DNA of 41,320 nucleotides from Soonwooa sp032062245 (GCF_032062245.1 NZ_DAMBQF010000022.1:1-41320), one strand, 5' to 3'. Shown: positions 30,843-40,603, counted from the stretch's first letter. Program-made: numbers and translations. The notes: generated from the sequence alone by a model not told the origin.

Positions 30843-32198
30843 TTAAATCTTTGCTAAGAAATCTTCGAAAGCAGCCTCTACTGCAACAACACCTTCTTCA
30901 TCGATCTTCGTAAGTTTTAACATTTCTATTTGATTAACAGAATTGATATCAAATGCTTTTCTAACACGAACATAATTCTCTGTAAAACCATACATAAAGT
31001 CATTTTTGTTTTCATGCTCCCAAAGAACTGGCAAGGTCTTACCCAATTGCGTTTGATAAAAAGCCATTTTCTTTTTCTCCGATAAAATACGAAGCATTTT
31101 ATTACGCTTTTTACGTTCTGGGATTGGCACAACACCATCCATATCACTTGCTTCTGTATTTTCTCTTTCAGAATAAGTAAAAACATGAAGATAACTGATT
31201 GGCAAATCGTTCAAGAAATTATAAGTTTCCATAAACTTCTCTTCGGTCTCACCTGGAAAACCAACGATAACATCAACACCAATACAAGCGTCAGGCATTA
31301 CTTCTCGAATTTTTGAAACTCTATTCTGATAAAGATTGGTCAAATAACGGCGTTTCATCTTTTTTAAAACTTCATCGCTTCCCGATTGCAACGGAATATG
31401 AAAATGCGGAACAAAACTTCTGCTTTTCGATACCAAATCGATACTTTCGTCTTTTAACAGATTTGGTTCGATAGAAGAAATCCTAATTCGTTCAATACCA
31501 TCAACTTTATCCAACTCTGAAATTAAATCCAAAAAAGTATGCTCGTGCTTTTTGTTTCCGAATTCACCTTTTCCGTAATCGCCGATATTAACACCAGTCA
31601 AAACGATTTCTTTAATATCTTTCGCTGCAATTTCTTTAGCGTTATTGACAACATTTTCGATAGTATCACTTCTAGAAATCCCTCTAGCTAACGGAATTGT
31701 ACAATAAGTACATTTGTAATCGCAGCCATCTTGCACTTTTAGAAAAGCACGCGTTCTGTCTCCAATTGAATATGATCCAATGAAAAAATCGGCTTCATCA
31801 ATTTCACAAGAATGAATCTCAGCCGAACTTTCAGCCTTTTCTAAATCGTTGAGATAACTTAAAATATTAAATTTCTCTTTGGCACCAAGCACCAAATCTA
31901 CACCTTCGATATTAGAAATTTCTTCAGGCTTCAATTGCGCATAACAACCGATAATTGCTACCAAGCCTTCTGGATTTGCCTTCATCGCACGCTTTACGTG
32001 AAGCTTACATTCTCTATCTGCATTTTCGGTAACCGAACATGTATTAATAATATAGACTTTCGCAGGTTGATCAAACTCCACTTTATCATAACCCGCGTCA
32101 GTCAATTGACGGGCAATTGTTGAAGTTTCTGCAAAATTAAGTTTACAACCTAAAGTATGGAAAGCCACCGTGTTAGGCTGTTGATTTCGTTTTGTCAT
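30843..32198 (-). CDS. mtaB: tRNA t6A37 methylthiotransferase
   Basis: Adds a methylthio group to N6-threonylcarbamoyladenosine at position 37 of tRNAs that read ANN codons. The 451 residues have three parts: an N-terminal domain with cluster cysteines Cys18 (LGCKLN), Cys54 (NTCSVT) and Cys85 (GCYAQL); a radical-SAM core with Cys159-X3-Cys163-X2-Cys166 (DGCDYKCTYC); and a C-terminal TRAM-like domain (about 380-445). LGCKLN, rather than the MiaB or RimO N-terminal pattern, points to MtaB. It is monocistronic. Confidence 0.93.
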   Translation of the reverse strand: MTKRNQQPNTVAFHTLGCKLNFAETSTIARQLTDAGYDKVEFDQPAKVYIINTCSVTENADRECKLHVKRAMKANPEGLVAIIGCYAQLKPEEISNIEGVDLVLGAKEKFNILSYLNDLEKAESSAEIHSCEIDEADFFIGSYSIGDRTRAFLKVQDGCDYKCTYCTIPLARGISRSDTIENVVNNAKEIAAKDIKEIVLTGVNIGDYGKGEFGNKKHEHTFLDLISELDKVDGIERIRISSIEPNLLKDESIDLVSKSRSFVPHFHIPLQSGSDEVLKKMKRRYLTNLYQNRVSKIREVMPDACIGVDVIVGFPGETEEKFMETYNFLNDLPISYLHVFTYSERENTEASDMDGVVPIPERKKRNKMLRILSEKKKMAFYQTQLGKTLPVLWEHENKNDFMYGFTENYVRVRKAFDINSVNQIEMLKLTKIDEEGVVAVEAAFEDFLAKI

Positions 32199-32251
32199 AA
32201 GGCTGCAAAATTACTAATAAATTATAATAGTCACAAAATGAGATTAGACAC

Positions 32252-32275
32252 AAAAAAAGCCAACCAAAGTTGACT
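32252..32275 (-). terminator. Terminator after the DUF6496 gene
   Basis: Minus strand AGTCAAC, short loop, GTTGGCT, then seven Ts. It lies just before the mtaB promoter region. Confidence 0.75.
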
Positions 32276-32284
32276 TTTAAATTA

Positions 32285-32476
32285 TTATTTCTTGGTTGTA
32301 GAATCTTTTGGAACCTTCAAACCTTCATCTCGAGCCTCCGAAATACCAATAGCAATCGCTTGTTTTCTATCAGTTACTTTTTTGCCAGAGCTCGATTTTA
32401 ATTTTCCTTCTTTAAACTCATGCATCACTTCGCCGATTTTCTCTTGCGCTTTTTTGGAATATTTTCGAGTTGTCAT
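32285..32476 (-). CDS. DUF6496-type small basic protein
   Basis: A 63-residue protein: MTTRKYSKKAQEKIGEVM, a Lys/Ser-rich GKLKSSSGKKVTDRKQAIAIGISEAR, and a basic tail. This is the pattern of small Bacteroidota and proteobacterial proteins (DUF6496) with two short helices of unknown role; the charge suggests nucleic-acid binding. It starts 5 bases after the stop of the 158-residue gene, so the two form an operon that ends at the terminator near 32252. Confidence 0.8.
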   Translation of the reverse strand: MTTRKYSKKAQEKIGEVMHEFKEGKLKSSSGKKVTDRKQAIAIGISEARDEGLKVPKDSTTKK

Positions 32477-32481
32477 TTTTT

Positions 32482-32958
32482 TTAAGATTTAGGAATTAAA
32501 ACGCCAAGTTCGTAAACTTTGGTGTGCATCAAAAAACGCACACGTTCTCGTGAAGTTACCTTCTGGATTTCACCTTTTTTATCAATCACAAAAACGCCGT
32601 CTTCAGAGATTAAAGAATCAGAATCTGACAACAATTCTTCTTCAACACTTTTATCTGTAATTTCTGAATCTCTTTTAACATACTTTGCAACAAGCTCTTT
32701 GAATAAAGGATTTCCCGAATGGATAATCTCATAATTCGGGTTAGGCTCTGCTGCGAAATAATCTTTTTTAGCAATTAAGCCAGCCGAATCGTCAAATACA
32801 GGATTATCATTACCGTCTAAGAAACCAACTTCCGTTAATTTTCCGTTGTTTTCGTTTGCAAATTGTTCTGCCTCAGCATAAGAATTAAATTTAGTATAAA
32901 GCACTTCATTGTCAAGTTCAAATTTTGTAAGGCGACTTCTAATATCAGTATTTTCCAT
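32482..32958 (-). CDS. Hypothetical protein (158 residues)
   Basis: No family recognised. The protein is cytoplasmic by sequence (no signal, no membrane segment) and acidic. It starts MENTDIRSRLTKFELDNEVLYTKF, with a motif SYAEAEQFANENNGKLTEVGFLDGND that reads like a small alpha/beta fold. Near the middle lie YEIIHSGNPLFKELVAKYV and an acidic linker (SVEEELLSDSDSLISEDG), and the end is RERVRFLMHTKVYELGVLIPKS. It is followed after 5 bases by the DUF6496 gene, so the two may act together. Confidence 0.75.
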   Translation of the reverse strand: MENTDIRSRLTKFELDNEVLYTKFNSYAEAEQFANENNGKLTEVGFLDGNDNPVFDDSAGLIAKKDYFAAEPNPNYEIIHSGNPLFKELVAKYVKRDSEITDKSVEEELLSDSDSLISEDGVFVIDKKGEIQKVTSRERVRFLMHTKVYELGVLIPKS

Positions 32959-33086
32959 AGTAAATTATTTTTGGTGTTTTTAAAAACATACAAGAATGTT
33001 GCCAAGACTTGCGGATAAGCATTTACAAATCCTTAATATCTTGCCAAAATCTGTATCTTTACGAAAGTTAATTCCAATTATTTATA

Positions 33087-35216
33087 ATGAAAAAGATAAT
33101 ATTATCCAGTTTGGTGATTGCAGCATTCTATAATGTTAAAGCACAAGAAATTACATTAGACAAAATATATTCTGGTTACTACAGAGGAAAAGGCATTGCT
33201 GGAATTGCTTCTCTGAAAGATGGCGAAAATTATACAACGATTGAAAAAGGTGGAATAGCAAAATATTCTTATAAAACATCGACAAAATCAGGAAATATCG
33301 TTGATGGCAATTTTGAATCTTACACTTTTTCTGATGACGAATCTCAAATCTTACTTCTAAAAGAAAGCGAGCCAATCTACAGACATTCTTTCTTAGGCAA
33401 ATTTGATGTTAAAAACCTTAAAAACGGAAAGGTTGTTAGCTTAAACAATGGCAAATGGGTACAGGAACCAAAATTTTCTCCTGATGGTTCCAAAGTGGCT
33501 TTTATCGCTGATAATAATTTATTTTATCAAGATTTAAACACTCAAAAAATTACGCAAATAACGACAGATGGTAAGAAAAACGAAATCATCAACGGTCTTG
33601 GCGACTGGGTTTATGAGGAAGAATTTAGCCACCCAGATTATTATCAATGGAACAAAGCTGGCGACGCCATTGTGTTTGTAAGATTTGATGAAACTAAAGT
33701 CCCAGAAATCAATATCCCGTTGTACAACAACAATTTATATCCGAAATTGATGACTTACAAATATCCAAAAGCTGGTGAAGAAAACTCGAGCGTTACGGCA
33801 CATTTGTATCAATTAGCATCTTCAAAATTGTCTACACTTACCTTAGGAAGTTTTGAAAACTATTATATTCCTCAGATTTTCCAAACTAAAGCCAACAATG
33901 AGATTATTATAGCGACTTCTAACAGACATCAAAATAAAGTTGATCTATTAAAGATTAACACGCAAAATGCATCGGTACAAAAATTATTTTCTGAAACCGA
34001 TAAAGCTTGGATAGAAACCGACAAACTAACCATGGAATTCTTAGACGACAACTCTTTCCTTTGGGCGTCTGAGCGCGACGGATATCGTCATCTGTATTGG
34101 TATGACAGCAACGGAAAACTAAAAAAACAAGTTTCTAAAGGCGATTGGGAAATCACAGATTACTATGGTTATAATCCAAAATCTAAAGAAGTTTTTATAC
34201 AAACTACACAAAACGGAAGCATCAATAAAGTTGTTTCAAAATTAAATATTAACTCCGGAAAAACTGAGATTATATCGGAGAAAGAAGGTACTAACAAGGC
34301 GGATTTCAGCAAGAATTTTAATTATTTCATCAACACAACATCAACTGCGAAAATGCCTTTTAAATATGTTTTAAAAGATGCTAACGGAAAGAATGTTAAA
34401 GAACTTCAAAACAACGACGAACAACTCGACAAATTAAAGAAAGACAACTTCTTAGCTAAAGAATTCTTAACCATTCCGAATGCTGTCGGCGACCAAATGA
34501 ATGCCTGGATGATCAAACCAAAAGATTTTAATCCTAACAAAAAATATCCGGTTTTTATGTTCCAATATTCTGGTCCTGGATCTCAGCAAGTCTCTAACTC
34601 GTGGGACGGCGGAAACGGAATTTGGTTCGAAATGTTAGCCCAAAAAGGTTATTTAATTGTTTGTGTTGACGGTCGTGGTACAGGTTACAAAGGGACAGCT
34701 TATAAAAAGTCAACTTACAAGCAACTTGGTAAATACGAAATCGAAGATCAAATTACCGCTGCAAAATGGCTTGGCAATCAATCTTATGTTGACAAATCTA
34801 GAATAGGAATTTTCGGTTGGAGTTTTGGAGGATATATGGCAAGTCTAGCGATGACAAAAGGTGCCGACGTCTTCAAAATGGGAATCGCAGTTGCGCCAGT
34901 TACCAACTGGAGATATTACGACTCGATCTACACCGAAAGATTTTTGCAAACACCGCAAGAGAACAAAGATGGTTATGATCTTAACTCGCCGACAACTTAT
35001 GCTAAATTGTTGAAAGGAAAATTCTTAATGATCCATGGCACAGCCGATGACAATGTACATTTTCAAAACGCGATGGAATTTTCAGAAGCTTTAATTCAGA
35101 ATAAAAAACAATTTGATTTTATGGCTTATCCAGACAAAAACCACGGCATCTACGGTGGTCAAACAAGACCTCAGCTTTACGAAAAAATGACCAATTATAT
35201 TTTGGAAAATCTTTAG
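33087..35216 (+). CDS. Dipeptidyl peptidase IV-type serine peptidase (S9B)
   Basis: A 709-residue exported peptidase (signal peptide MKKIILSSLVIAAFYNVKAQ) that removes X-Pro or X-Ala dipeptides from peptide N-termini. The beta-propeller (about 30-460) carries the substrate-anchoring Glu pair in DWVYEEE. The alpha/beta-hydrolase domain holds the triad Ser579 in GWSFGGY, Asp654 in HGTADDN and His686 in NHGIYG. It has no T9SS sorting domain and no lipobox, so it is probably periplasmic. Three peptide transporters follow after a terminator, which suggests that the released dipeptides are imported. Confidence 0.95.
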   Translation: MKKIILSSLVIAAFYNVKAQEITLDKIYSGYYRGKGIAGIASLKDGENYTTIEKGGIAKYSYKTSTKSGNIVDGNFESYTFSDDESQILLLKESEPIYRHSFLGKFDVKNLKNGKVVSLNNGKWVQEPKFSPDGSKVAFIADNNLFYQDLNTQKITQITTDGKKNEIINGLGDWVYEEEFSHPDYYQWNKAGDAIVFVRFDETKVPEINIPLYNNNLYPKLMTYKYPKAGEENSSVTAHLYQLASSKLSTLTLGSFENYYIPQIFQTKANNEIIIATSNRHQNKVDLLKINTQNASVQKLFSETDKAWIETDKLTMEFLDDNSFLWASERDGYRHLYWYDSNGKLKKQVSKGDWEITDYYGYNPKSKEVFIQTTQNGSINKVVSKLNINSGKTEIISEKEGTNKADFSKNFNYFINTTSTAKMPFKYVLKDANGKNVKELQNNDEQLDKLKKDNFLAKEFLTIPNAVGDQMNAWMIKPKDFNPNKKYPVFMFQYSGPGSQQVSNSWDGGNGIWFEMLAQKGYLIVCVDGRGTGYKGTAYKKSTYKQLGKYEIEDQITAAKWLGNQSYVDKSRIGIFGWSFGGYMASLAMTKGADVFKMGIAVAPVTNWRYYDSIYTERFLQTPQENKDGYDLNSPTTYAKLLKGKFLMIHGTADDNVHFQNAMEFSEALIQNKKQFDFMAYPDKNHGIYGGQTRPQLYEKMTNYILENL

Positions 35217-35244
35217 AATTTCTAAAACAATTTTTACAAAACAG

Positions 35245-35278
35245 ACAGCTTTCAACGACTTGGAAGCTGTTTTTATTT
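35245..35278 (+). terminator. Terminator after the DPP-IV-type gene
   Basis: ACAGCTTTCAA, loop CGAC, TTGGAAGCTGT, then TTTTATTT. One wobble pair is in the stem. Confidence 0.88.
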
Positions 35279-35344
35279 AAAACTAATTGTTAAACAAAAT
35301 TAAATTTGAAGTTAATATTTACTTTATCTATCGAATAAAAATCT

Positions 35345-35352
35345 TATTTTTG
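35345..35352 (+). promoter_or_regulatory. Probable -7 box for the first POT transporter gene
   Basis: TATTTTTG fits TAnnTTTG and lies 22 bases before the ATG at 35375. The -33 element is unclear. Confidence 0.4.
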
Positions 35353-35374
35353 ACAAATTTGAAAAAATAAAATT

Positions 35375-37045
35375 ATGAAGAGCAAGCATCCTAAAGGGCT
35401 TCCCTATCTTTTTTTTACCGAAATGTGGGAACGATTTGGCTACTATTTGATATTAGGAATTTTTGTTTTGTACCTCATTGAGCCGCAAGGTATTGGTGGC
35501 GGACTTGGCTTTCCTGATAAAGATGCAGATGATATTTTTGGAACTTTTATCGCATTAACTTACTTAACACCTTTTATCGGAGGCTTTTTAGCTGACAGAG
35601 TTTTAGGTTATATTAAATCCATCTATCTCGGCGGAATATTAATGGCTGCTGGATATATTGGCTTAGGCGTTTTCACGGATAAACCTTTTTTCTACACATC
35701 TTTAGCTTTAATTATTATCGGAAACGGTTTCTTCAAACCAACTATTTCTACACTTTTAGGAAATCTTTATTCGGAAGAACCTTTCAAAGCAAATAAAGAT
35801 TCTGGCTACAATATTTTCTATATGGGGATTAATATTGGAGCGTTTATTTGTAACATTATTGCTGCTTTTATGCGAAACAAATTCGGTTGGGGAGAAGCCT
35901 TTATCACCGCAGGTGTTGGGATGTTATTAGGTCTTGTTATTTTCACCATTGGTAGAAAACATTACATCCATGCAGCACAGATGAAGCCTGTACAAGAAGG
36001 CGATACAAAGCTGTCAGAAATTTTTTTAAAAGTTTTTGGTCCAGCAATTATCTCGGGTGTTGTTGGCTGGTTTGTACCAACAATGATCTTCGGAAGTAAT
36101 ATATTTGGTAGCACCAATACTGATGCATTTATTTTCGCATGTATACCAGTTATTTACTTTTATGTTTCACTTTATCTTAAAGCCAATCCACTTGAAAAAC
36201 CATCAATCGGCGCATTACTTTCAATATTTTTGGTAAGTATGTTCTTTTGGGCAGTTTTCAAACAAAACGGAACCGCTTTAACAAGATGGGCAAATTATTA
36301 TACAGATCGTTCAGTTTCAGAATCTGTAGAAAAACCTTTAGCAGCTTTATTTTTGGTTGAAGAAAAAAACTACGAAACTAAAGATGTTAACGTATACGAT
36401 GATCAATTCCGTTCTCAAAAGGCTGAAGATGGTTCAGCATTAAAAGAACAAGGAAAAGACATTTATTTCCGCAACATTTCCACCGATGAGAAAGCCAATC
36501 TTGAATCAAAAAATGACAACAAGGTGTTTCTTTACAACACAGAGCTCTTCCAATCTATAAATCCATTTTGGGTAATTGTATTAACACCTGTTGTTGTAGG
36601 TTTCTGGGCATTATTGAGAAAAAAAGGAAAAGAACCGCTGACGCCATCTAAAATCGTTTTAGGACTTTTCATTTCTGCATTATCGTGTTTGGTTATGGTA
36701 GGCGCTGTATATGCTGGACAAAATGGCCTTGTAAAAGTATCCGCACTTTGGCTATTTGCATCGTATGGTGTTATTACTGTCGGCGAATTATGTCTTTCTC
36801 CGATGGGATTATCTTTCGTTTCTAAATTGTCACCAGCAAGATTAACAGCTTTGATGATGGGAGGTTTCTTCCTTGCAAACTCTGTCGGGAACAAGCTTTC
36901 GGGAATCTTAGCAAGTACTTGGTACAGTTATGAGAACAAAGCCAACTACTTCTTAGTCAACTTTGCATTGTTAATTTTTGCAACTTTATTAGGACTTTCG
37001 ATGTTAAAACGTCTCAACAAAATTATGAAAGAAAAAGGGCACTAA
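35375..37045 (+). CDS. POT/PTR family proton-coupled peptide transporter (first of three)
   Basis: A 556-residue inner-membrane MFS carrier that should take up di- and tripeptides with protons. The proton-coupling motif ExxERFxYY is present as EMWERFGYY near residue 16, and the PTR signature FYMGINIGAF lies near 150. About 14 membrane segments can be counted. Between late helices there is a hydrophilic insert (about 320-385) rich in Asp, Lys and Asn (VNVYDDQFRSQKAEDG and onward) that is far longer than in the other two paralogues. It has its own -7 box and terminator. Confidence 0.92.
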   Translation: MKSKHPKGLPYLFFTEMWERFGYYLILGIFVLYLIEPQGIGGGLGFPDKDADDIFGTFIALTYLTPFIGGFLADRVLGYIKSIYLGGILMAAGYIGLGVFTDKPFFYTSLALIIIGNGFFKPTISTLLGNLYSEEPFKANKDSGYNIFYMGINIGAFICNIIAAFMRNKFGWGEAFITAGVGMLLGLVIFTIGRKHYIHAAQMKPVQEGDTKLSEIFLKVFGPAIISGVVGWFVPTMIFGSNIFGSTNTDAFIFACIPVIYFYVSLYLKANPLEKPSIGALLSIFLVSMFFWAVFKQNGTALTRWANYYTDRSVSESVEKPLAALFLVEEKNYETKDVNVYDDQFRSQKAEDGSALKEQGKDIYFRNISTDEKANLESKNDNKVFLYNTELFQSINPFWVIVLTPVVVGFWALLRKKGKEPLTPSKIVLGLFISALSCLVMVGAVYAGQNGLVKVSALWLFASYGVITVGELCLSPMGLSFVSKLSPARLTALMMGGFFLANSVGNKLSGILASTWYSYENKANYFLVNFALLIFATLLGLSMLKRLNKIMKEKGH

Positions 37046-37063
37046 TCCTTTGACAATCAATAT

Positions 37064-37097
37064 AAAAATCTCTGCAGCAATGTGGAGATTTTTTTAT
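37064..37097 (+). terminator. Terminator after the first POT gene
   Basis: AATCTCTGCA, loop GCAA, TGTGGAGATT with wobble pairs, then a T run. Confidence 0.75.
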
Positions 37098-37189
37098 TTA
37101 ATAAAATTCAAAAACGCAACAAAGTTTAGAAAAGCATCAAAAAACAGCATCTTTTTATGATTAGCATCATGCCATTTTCAAAAAAAAGC

Positions 37190-37197
37190 TATATTTG
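37190..37197 (+). promoter_or_regulatory. Probable -7 box for the second POT transporter gene
   Basis: TATATTTG fits TAnnTTTG, 32 bases before the ATG at 37230, in an independent transcription unit between two terminators. Confidence 0.5.
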
Positions 37198-37229
37198 TCA
37201 GTCTTAACAAAAATTTAACAATAAAAAAT

Positions 37230-38942
37230 ATGGATACAGTACAGGCCAAAGAAAGGCATCCTAAGGGGCTGTGGGTTTTATTTAGCACAGAAATGTGGGA
37301 GCGTTTTAACTTCTACGGAATGCGTGCAATTTTAACCTTGTTTATGGTTAACTCCTTAATGTTAGGGGAATCGAATGCTTCAATTATCTATGGTGGATTT
37401 TTAGCATTATGTTATTTAACACCACTATTAGGCGGTTTTATCGCTGACAAATATTTAGGAAACAGATATTGTATCATCCTTGGAGGAAGCTTAATGGCGA
37501 TTGGACAATTCTTATTGTTTTATAGTGCTGTAACTTTCGAAAGCTCGCTAGACACTTCGAAAACTGCATTTTGGCTAGGTCTATTGGTGATTGTTTTTGG
37601 TAATGGATTCTTCAAACCAAATATCTCATCAATGGTTGGTAGTCTTTATCCTGCACAAGAAAAAGGCAAACTAGACTCTGCTTTCACCATTTTCTACATG
37701 GGTATCAACATTGGTGCGTTATTAAGCCAATATTTTGTACCACTTATTGCAGACGTTGTGGTTGATGGGCAAAGAGATGTACACGCTTTCAAATGGGGTT
37801 ATCTAGCTGCAGGTATCGCAATGGTTTTAGGAACAGTTACTTTTATCATTCTTAAAAACAAATATGTTGTCGATCCAGAAGGAAAACCAATCGGAGACAT
37901 TCCTAAGAAGTCTGATGCAAAAGATGCTGAAAACGAATCTGCTAAATTTGCATCTAGCGCTTTATTAGGTTCTTTAACACTATTCATCGTATTATTCTTC
38001 ACATTCAGATATCTATCGGTGGACGAAATTTGGTTTTCAAAATTCGAAATCGGAACCTTAGTTAAAGGAATTATTTATCCAATTATCTACTCTTCTGGTA
38101 TATCATTAGCGATATTAATTTTATTAGACAAAGCCCTTACAAAAGTAGAAACGCAAAGGATTTTAGTAATCTATATTGTTTCGTTCTTTATTATTTTCTT
38201 CTGGGCAGCCTTCGAACAAGCAGGATCTTCATTAACCTTTATCGCTGATAACCAAACGGACAGAACATTTTTATTCGGATGGCAAATGCCAGCGTCGATG
38301 GTACAGATCTTTAACGGTATTTTCGTTGTAATGCTTGCAGTACCTTTCAGTATTCTTTGGGACAAATTGAGAGCTAAAGGTAAAGAACCTGTATCTCCAT
38401 TAAAACAAGCAATGGGACTTATCTTAATCGCGGTAAGTTATTTCATTATCGCGCATAATGTAAAAGATTTAGGTAACGATGGATTACTTGCTATCAAATG
38501 GTTAGTATTGCTATATTTCATCCAGACTTGTGGTGAACTTTGTCTTTCACCAATTGGTTTATCTTTGGTAGGGAAACTATCTCCAAAAAGATTCGCATCA
38601 TTACTTTACGGAGTCTTCTTTATTTCGAATGCTGCAGGTTATGCTCTTGCTGGTACATTAGGATCTATACTTCCTGCAACAGGTGATAAATTTAAAATGG
38701 CTCAAGAAAAAGTAGGTATCAACTTGCAAGATGTCCTTGATAAAAAAGTGACTTTAACGCCAGAGCAAACGGCTAAGTTTAGCGAAATGCATTTACCAAC
38801 AGAATATACAACATTTGCAGGCTTTACAATCCACAATTTATATGAGTTCTTTATGGTATTCGTTATCCTTTGTGGTATTGCGGGTGTCTTATTAGCTTTA
38901 ATTTCTCCAAAATTGAAGAAAATGATGCACGGTGTTAACTAG
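37230..38942 (+). CDS. POT/PTR family proton-coupled peptide transporter (second of three)
   Basis: A 570-residue MFS peptide:proton symporter. EMWERFNFY carries the ExxER motif, with Phe for the first Tyr; FYMGINIGAL is the PTR signature. The end of the protein has a longer hydrophilic loop (about 483-535, including QDVLDKKVTLTPEQTAKFSEM) before the last helix. It starts after the terminator of the first transporter and has its own promoter and terminator. It is closer in the N-terminal motif (FYGMR) to the third paralogue than to the first. Confidence 0.93.
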   Translation: MDTVQAKERHPKGLWVLFSTEMWERFNFYGMRAILTLFMVNSLMLGESNASIIYGGFLALCYLTPLLGGFIADKYLGNRYCIILGGSLMAIGQFLLFYSAVTFESSLDTSKTAFWLGLLVIVFGNGFFKPNISSMVGSLYPAQEKGKLDSAFTIFYMGINIGALLSQYFVPLIADVVVDGQRDVHAFKWGYLAAGIAMVLGTVTFIILKNKYVVDPEGKPIGDIPKKSDAKDAENESAKFASSALLGSLTLFIVLFFTFRYLSVDEIWFSKFEIGTLVKGIIYPIIYSSGISLAILILLDKALTKVETQRILVIYIVSFFIIFFWAAFEQAGSSLTFIADNQTDRTFLFGWQMPASMVQIFNGIFVVMLAVPFSILWDKLRAKGKEPVSPLKQAMGLILIAVSYFIIAHNVKDLGNDGLLAIKWLVLLYFIQTCGELCLSPIGLSLVGKLSPKRFASLLYGVFFISNAAGYALAGTLGSILPATGDKFKMAQEKVGINLQDVLDKKVTLTPEQTAKFSEMHLPTEYTTFAGFTIHNLYEFFMVFVILCGIAGVLLALISPKLKKMMHGVN

Positions 38943-38969
38943 ACCAAATCTAATTCAACAATAAATCTT

Positions 38970-38999
38970 AAAAACCTCTGAGCAATCGGAGGTTTTTTT
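38970..38999 (+). terminator. Terminator after the second POT gene
   Basis: ACCTCTGA, loop GCAA, TCGGAGGT, with a T run after it. Confidence 0.88.
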
Positions 39000-39060
39000 G
39001 TACTTTCGTATGATGTTTTTTATGAAACATATCACTGAAGTTTATTCAATTCAATTTTAA

Positions 39061-40575
39061 ATGAGTTTAACATTACAAGAAATTCAGGATTTTAAAGGCA
39101 AATATCCAAAACAAATTTGGAGTCTTTTCTTCTCTGAAATGTGGGAGCGTTTCTGCTTCTACGGTATGCGTGGGATGTTGGTATTCTTTATGATCCACCA
39201 ACTTAACTTCCACGAAAAAGAAGCCAACTTACAATATGGCGCAACACAAGCCTTTGTCTACGCTTTCACTTTTATTGGTGGACTTTTCGCAGATAAGATT
39301 TTAGGTTTCAGAAAATCACTATTCTGGGGAGGATTATTAATGATTGTCGGTAGTACACTTTTGGCTGTTGATCCACACGTTTATTTCTACTTCGGACTAG
39401 CTTTCATTATTATTGGTACAGGTTTTTTTAAACCAAATATCTCAACAATGGTTGGCGAACTTTACAAAGAAGGCGATAACAGAACCGATGCAGGCTTTTC
39501 ATTATTCTATGCAGGGATTAACCTTGGTGCATTTTTAGGTGGATACGTTTGTGTTGCAATTGGTAAAGGTTATATGTTGTCATCAGTTATTGACGAAGCA
39601 CACCGTTGGAACGTTGCTTTTGGACTGGCTGCTGTTGGGATGTTAGTGAGTTTGATTAATTTCCACTTCACTAAAAAGAAACTTGGTCCTATTGGATTAC
39701 AACCAGGACATCCTGATGCCATTGTAAAAACAAAACCACTTCCAAAATGGGCAGAATATGCAGTCTATGTTGGGACGCTACTTTTGATTCCGTTGATCCA
39801 AGTAATGATTTCAAAAACCGAGTACACAGATTATTTCATGTATATCATTGGACCCGCAACTTTGGTTTATTTATTCTTTGAAATGTCAAAAGTATCGGCA
39901 GCTGAACGTAAAAAATTAGTTGCGGCATTGGTATTCATTATTTTCTCAATTATCTTTTGGGGAATTTATGAGCAAAGTGGAGGTTCATTAAGTATTTTTG
40001 CAGCTAAAAACCTTAACGACTCTTTAGTTGGATTAACAGTTGATCCAAATGGTGTTAATAACTCAGGCGGCGCGTTTTTCATTATTTTGTTAGCGCCATT
40101 GTTTGGACTACTTTGGATTTGGCTGGGAAAAAGAAAACTCGAACCGAATACCATCATTAAATTCGGACTAGGATTTATTTTCTTAGGTTTAGGATATTAT
40201 GTATTATTTGCTACAAGATTCTTTGCTACAGACGGCGTTTCGTCATTAGACATCTTTACAACTGCATTATTAGTCATCACCATTGGAGAACTTTGTTTAT
40301 CACCAATTGGGTTATCAATCATGACAAAATTATCGCCAGCAAAATTACAAGGGATCATGATGGGAATGTGGTTTTTAGCATCCGCTTATGGACAATATGT
40401 TGCAGGGTTAATTGGTGCTAATATGGCAGAAGCAAGAGAAAACGCTGGTAAAGCAGAAGCACTTTTAACCTACACCGATGGCTACAAACAATTAGGACTT
40501 TACGCACTAATTGCCGGTGTAGTATTAATTTTGATATCTCCTATTGTTAAAAAATTAATGCAAGAAGTAAGATAA
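39061..40575 (+). CDS. POT/PTR family proton-coupled peptide transporter (third of three)
   Basis: A 504-residue MFS peptide:proton symporter, the shortest of the three. EMWERFCFYGMRG holds the ExxER motif and FYAGINLGAF the PTR signature. The C-terminal half lacks the long hydrophilic inserts of the other two, so it is closest to the canonical bacterial DtpT layout. No terminator separates it from the thioredoxin-like gene 28 bases later, so they are probably co-transcribed. Confidence 0.93.
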   Translation: MSLTLQEIQDFKGKYPKQIWSLFFSEMWERFCFYGMRGMLVFFMIHQLNFHEKEANLQYGATQAFVYAFTFIGGLFADKILGFRKSLFWGGLLMIVGSTLLAVDPHVYFYFGLAFIIIGTGFFKPNISTMVGELYKEGDNRTDAGFSLFYAGINLGAFLGGYVCVAIGKGYMLSSVIDEAHRWNVAFGLAAVGMLVSLINFHFTKKKLGPIGLQPGHPDAIVKTKPLPKWAEYAVYVGTLLLIPLIQVMISKTEYTDYFMYIIGPATLVYLFFEMSKVSAAERKKLVAALVFIIFSIIFWGIYEQSGGSLSIFAAKNLNDSLVGLTVDPNGVNNSGGAFFIILLAPLFGLLWIWLGKRKLEPNTIIKFGLGFIFLGLGYYVLFATRFFATDGVSSLDIFTTALLVITIGELCLSPIGLSIMTKLSPAKLQGIMMGMWFLASAYGQYVAGLIGANMAEARENAGKAEALLTYTDGYKQLGLYALIAGVVLILISPIVKKLMQEVR

Positions 40576-40603
40576 AAATCGAGCTTCTTCATAAAACAAA
40601 ATT

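Noticed and set aside
35375..40575. Three related transporters as a possible assembly duplication
   Set aside because: Their sequences and inserts differ strongly, so they are real diverged paralogues.
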